Of a stretch of DNA of 6,641 nt, positions 6,111-6,641 are shown in pieces. How positions within the stretch are numbered: the stretch's first letter is position 1; each line of letters starts with the position of its first letter. The translations under genes and the position numbers were made by a program. This stretch comes from an uncultured Phycisphaera sp. (GTDB taxonomy: Bacteria > Planctomycetota > Phycisphaerae > Phycisphaerales > SM1A02): positions 1 to 6,641 of the forward strand of contig CALDQF010000395.1 of assembly GCA_937911845.1 (NCBI GenBank), in the 5' to 3' direction. The notes beneath the pieces were generated by a model. That model was not told where the DNA came from, did not search any database, and saw only the letters and a program-made list of their open reading frames with translations.

Positions 6111-6641
6111 GGGCTGGGTTCCGAGACCAAACCGATCGGTGGACCAGAGACTTCACGAGGACGTGGCCGCCAGTAGGCCAATTGATCCAAAAAACCTGGA
6201 TCTTGGTCGTACACCGGAAAGACGTACGGCTTGGACTGGGCAAACAGTTGCCCTTCTCGACGGGAAGCATTGATGGCGGTTTGCCACAACGCGGAATCCG
6301 TGCCATGGTTCATCCCCGTCAAACGTTGGAGTCCAGCTCGTCCCGCTTCAACAATGGCATACCGAGAAGCATCCAAAGCAGAGACCAAAGCATCGACGGC
6401 ACGATCGTTTTGATACTGAGACAACGCCACGATGAGATCCCGTCGTACTTGAACATCTTCTTCCGAATCGTTGGAGCGTTCCGATATGAAGGGAATCATT
6501 TCTGGCATGTGCACACGCTGGGCAAAGATCGCTGCCGCCCGGCGCTCGACCCGGTGGGTGGAAGTCAGGGCGGTTTGGAACAACGGAAGATCTTCCGGAC
6601 CGCCATGTCGGGCCAAGGCCAACAACGCAGCGGCTCGAACC
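6107..6641 (-). CDS. HEAT-repeat protein, C-terminal part (5' end outside the window)
   Basis: The frame is open to the right edge, giving the last 177 residues of a longer protein; the TTG at 6625 is not a convincing start. Residues 1-26, 31-56, 63-90 and 93-109 of the fragment look like successive HEAT-like helical pairs: VRAAALLALARHG, VERRAAAIFAQ, VRRDLIVALSQYQNDRAVDALVSAL and EAGRAGLQRLTG. The RLTGMNHGTDSALWQTAI ending resembles that of many planctomycete HEAT proteins, where RLTG is followed by a D-x-x-x-W segment. The tail from about 130 is proline- and aromatic-rich and not repeat-like. Such proteins are scaffolds for protein contacts; no catalytic motif is seen. Whether it has a signal peptide or other domains cannot be seen. 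Its stop overlaps the next start as GTGA, so it is probably cotranscribed with the dehydrogenase-like and MATE genes. Confidence 0.75.
   Translation of the reverse strand, partial: VRAAALLALARHGGPEDLPLFQTALTSTHRVERRAAAIFAQRVHMPEMIPFISERSNDSEEDVQVRRDLIVALSQYQNDRAVDALVSALDASRYAIVEAGRAGLQRLTGMNHGTDSALWQTAINASRREGQLFAQSKPYVFPVYDQDPGFLDQLAYWRPRPREVSGPPIGLVSEPSP

Overview
The window reads as ordinary chromosomal DNA from a free-living bacterium of moderately high GC content, most likely a planctomycete or close relative. The lineage call is inference. It rests on the style of the threonyl-tRNA synthetase (an insertion between the SGH and KPMNC stretches that I associate with planctomycete ThrRS), on weak or absent Shine-Dalgarno sites at several starts, and on the HEAT-repeat protein with an RLTG...W ending. 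There are no RNA genes, CRISPR arrays, insertion sequences or phage genes. Genes fill almost the whole window, and no gene-free stretch exceeds about 95 bases.

Left part (1-2993): the end of a C4 zinc-ribbon protein (+, cut by the window edge) faces nrdR (-), the repressor of ribonucleotide reductase genes. nrdR is divergent from thrS (+), with 60 bases between the two starts. That gap holds a fair sigma70-like promoter for nrdR that would place its transcription start on the GTG start codon.

Middle part (2994-3843): thrS is followed by infC (IF3), the classical thrS-infC neighbourhood. The gap holds a perfect 9-bp hairpin. The best-supported start of infC is a non-canonical ATC codon, with GAGG 8 bases upstream. 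The usual rpmI-rplT genes do not follow; infC instead meets a convergent gene.

Right part (3844-6641): a tightly packed minus-strand set. A HEAT-repeat protein (cut by the right edge), a short and eroded zinc-dependent medium-chain dehydrogenase, and a MATE-family transporter are joined by two GTGA start/stop overlaps, so they are very probably one translationally coupled operon. The dehydrogenase-like protein keeps the four-cysteine structural zinc lobe but is about 45 residues short and has lost most of the Rossmann glycine motif.

Most of the window is housekeeping (translation and control of dNTP synthesis). I see no defence system or clearly new machinery. The least ordinary items are the HEAT/dehydrogenase-like/MATE operon and the layout of the infC start.
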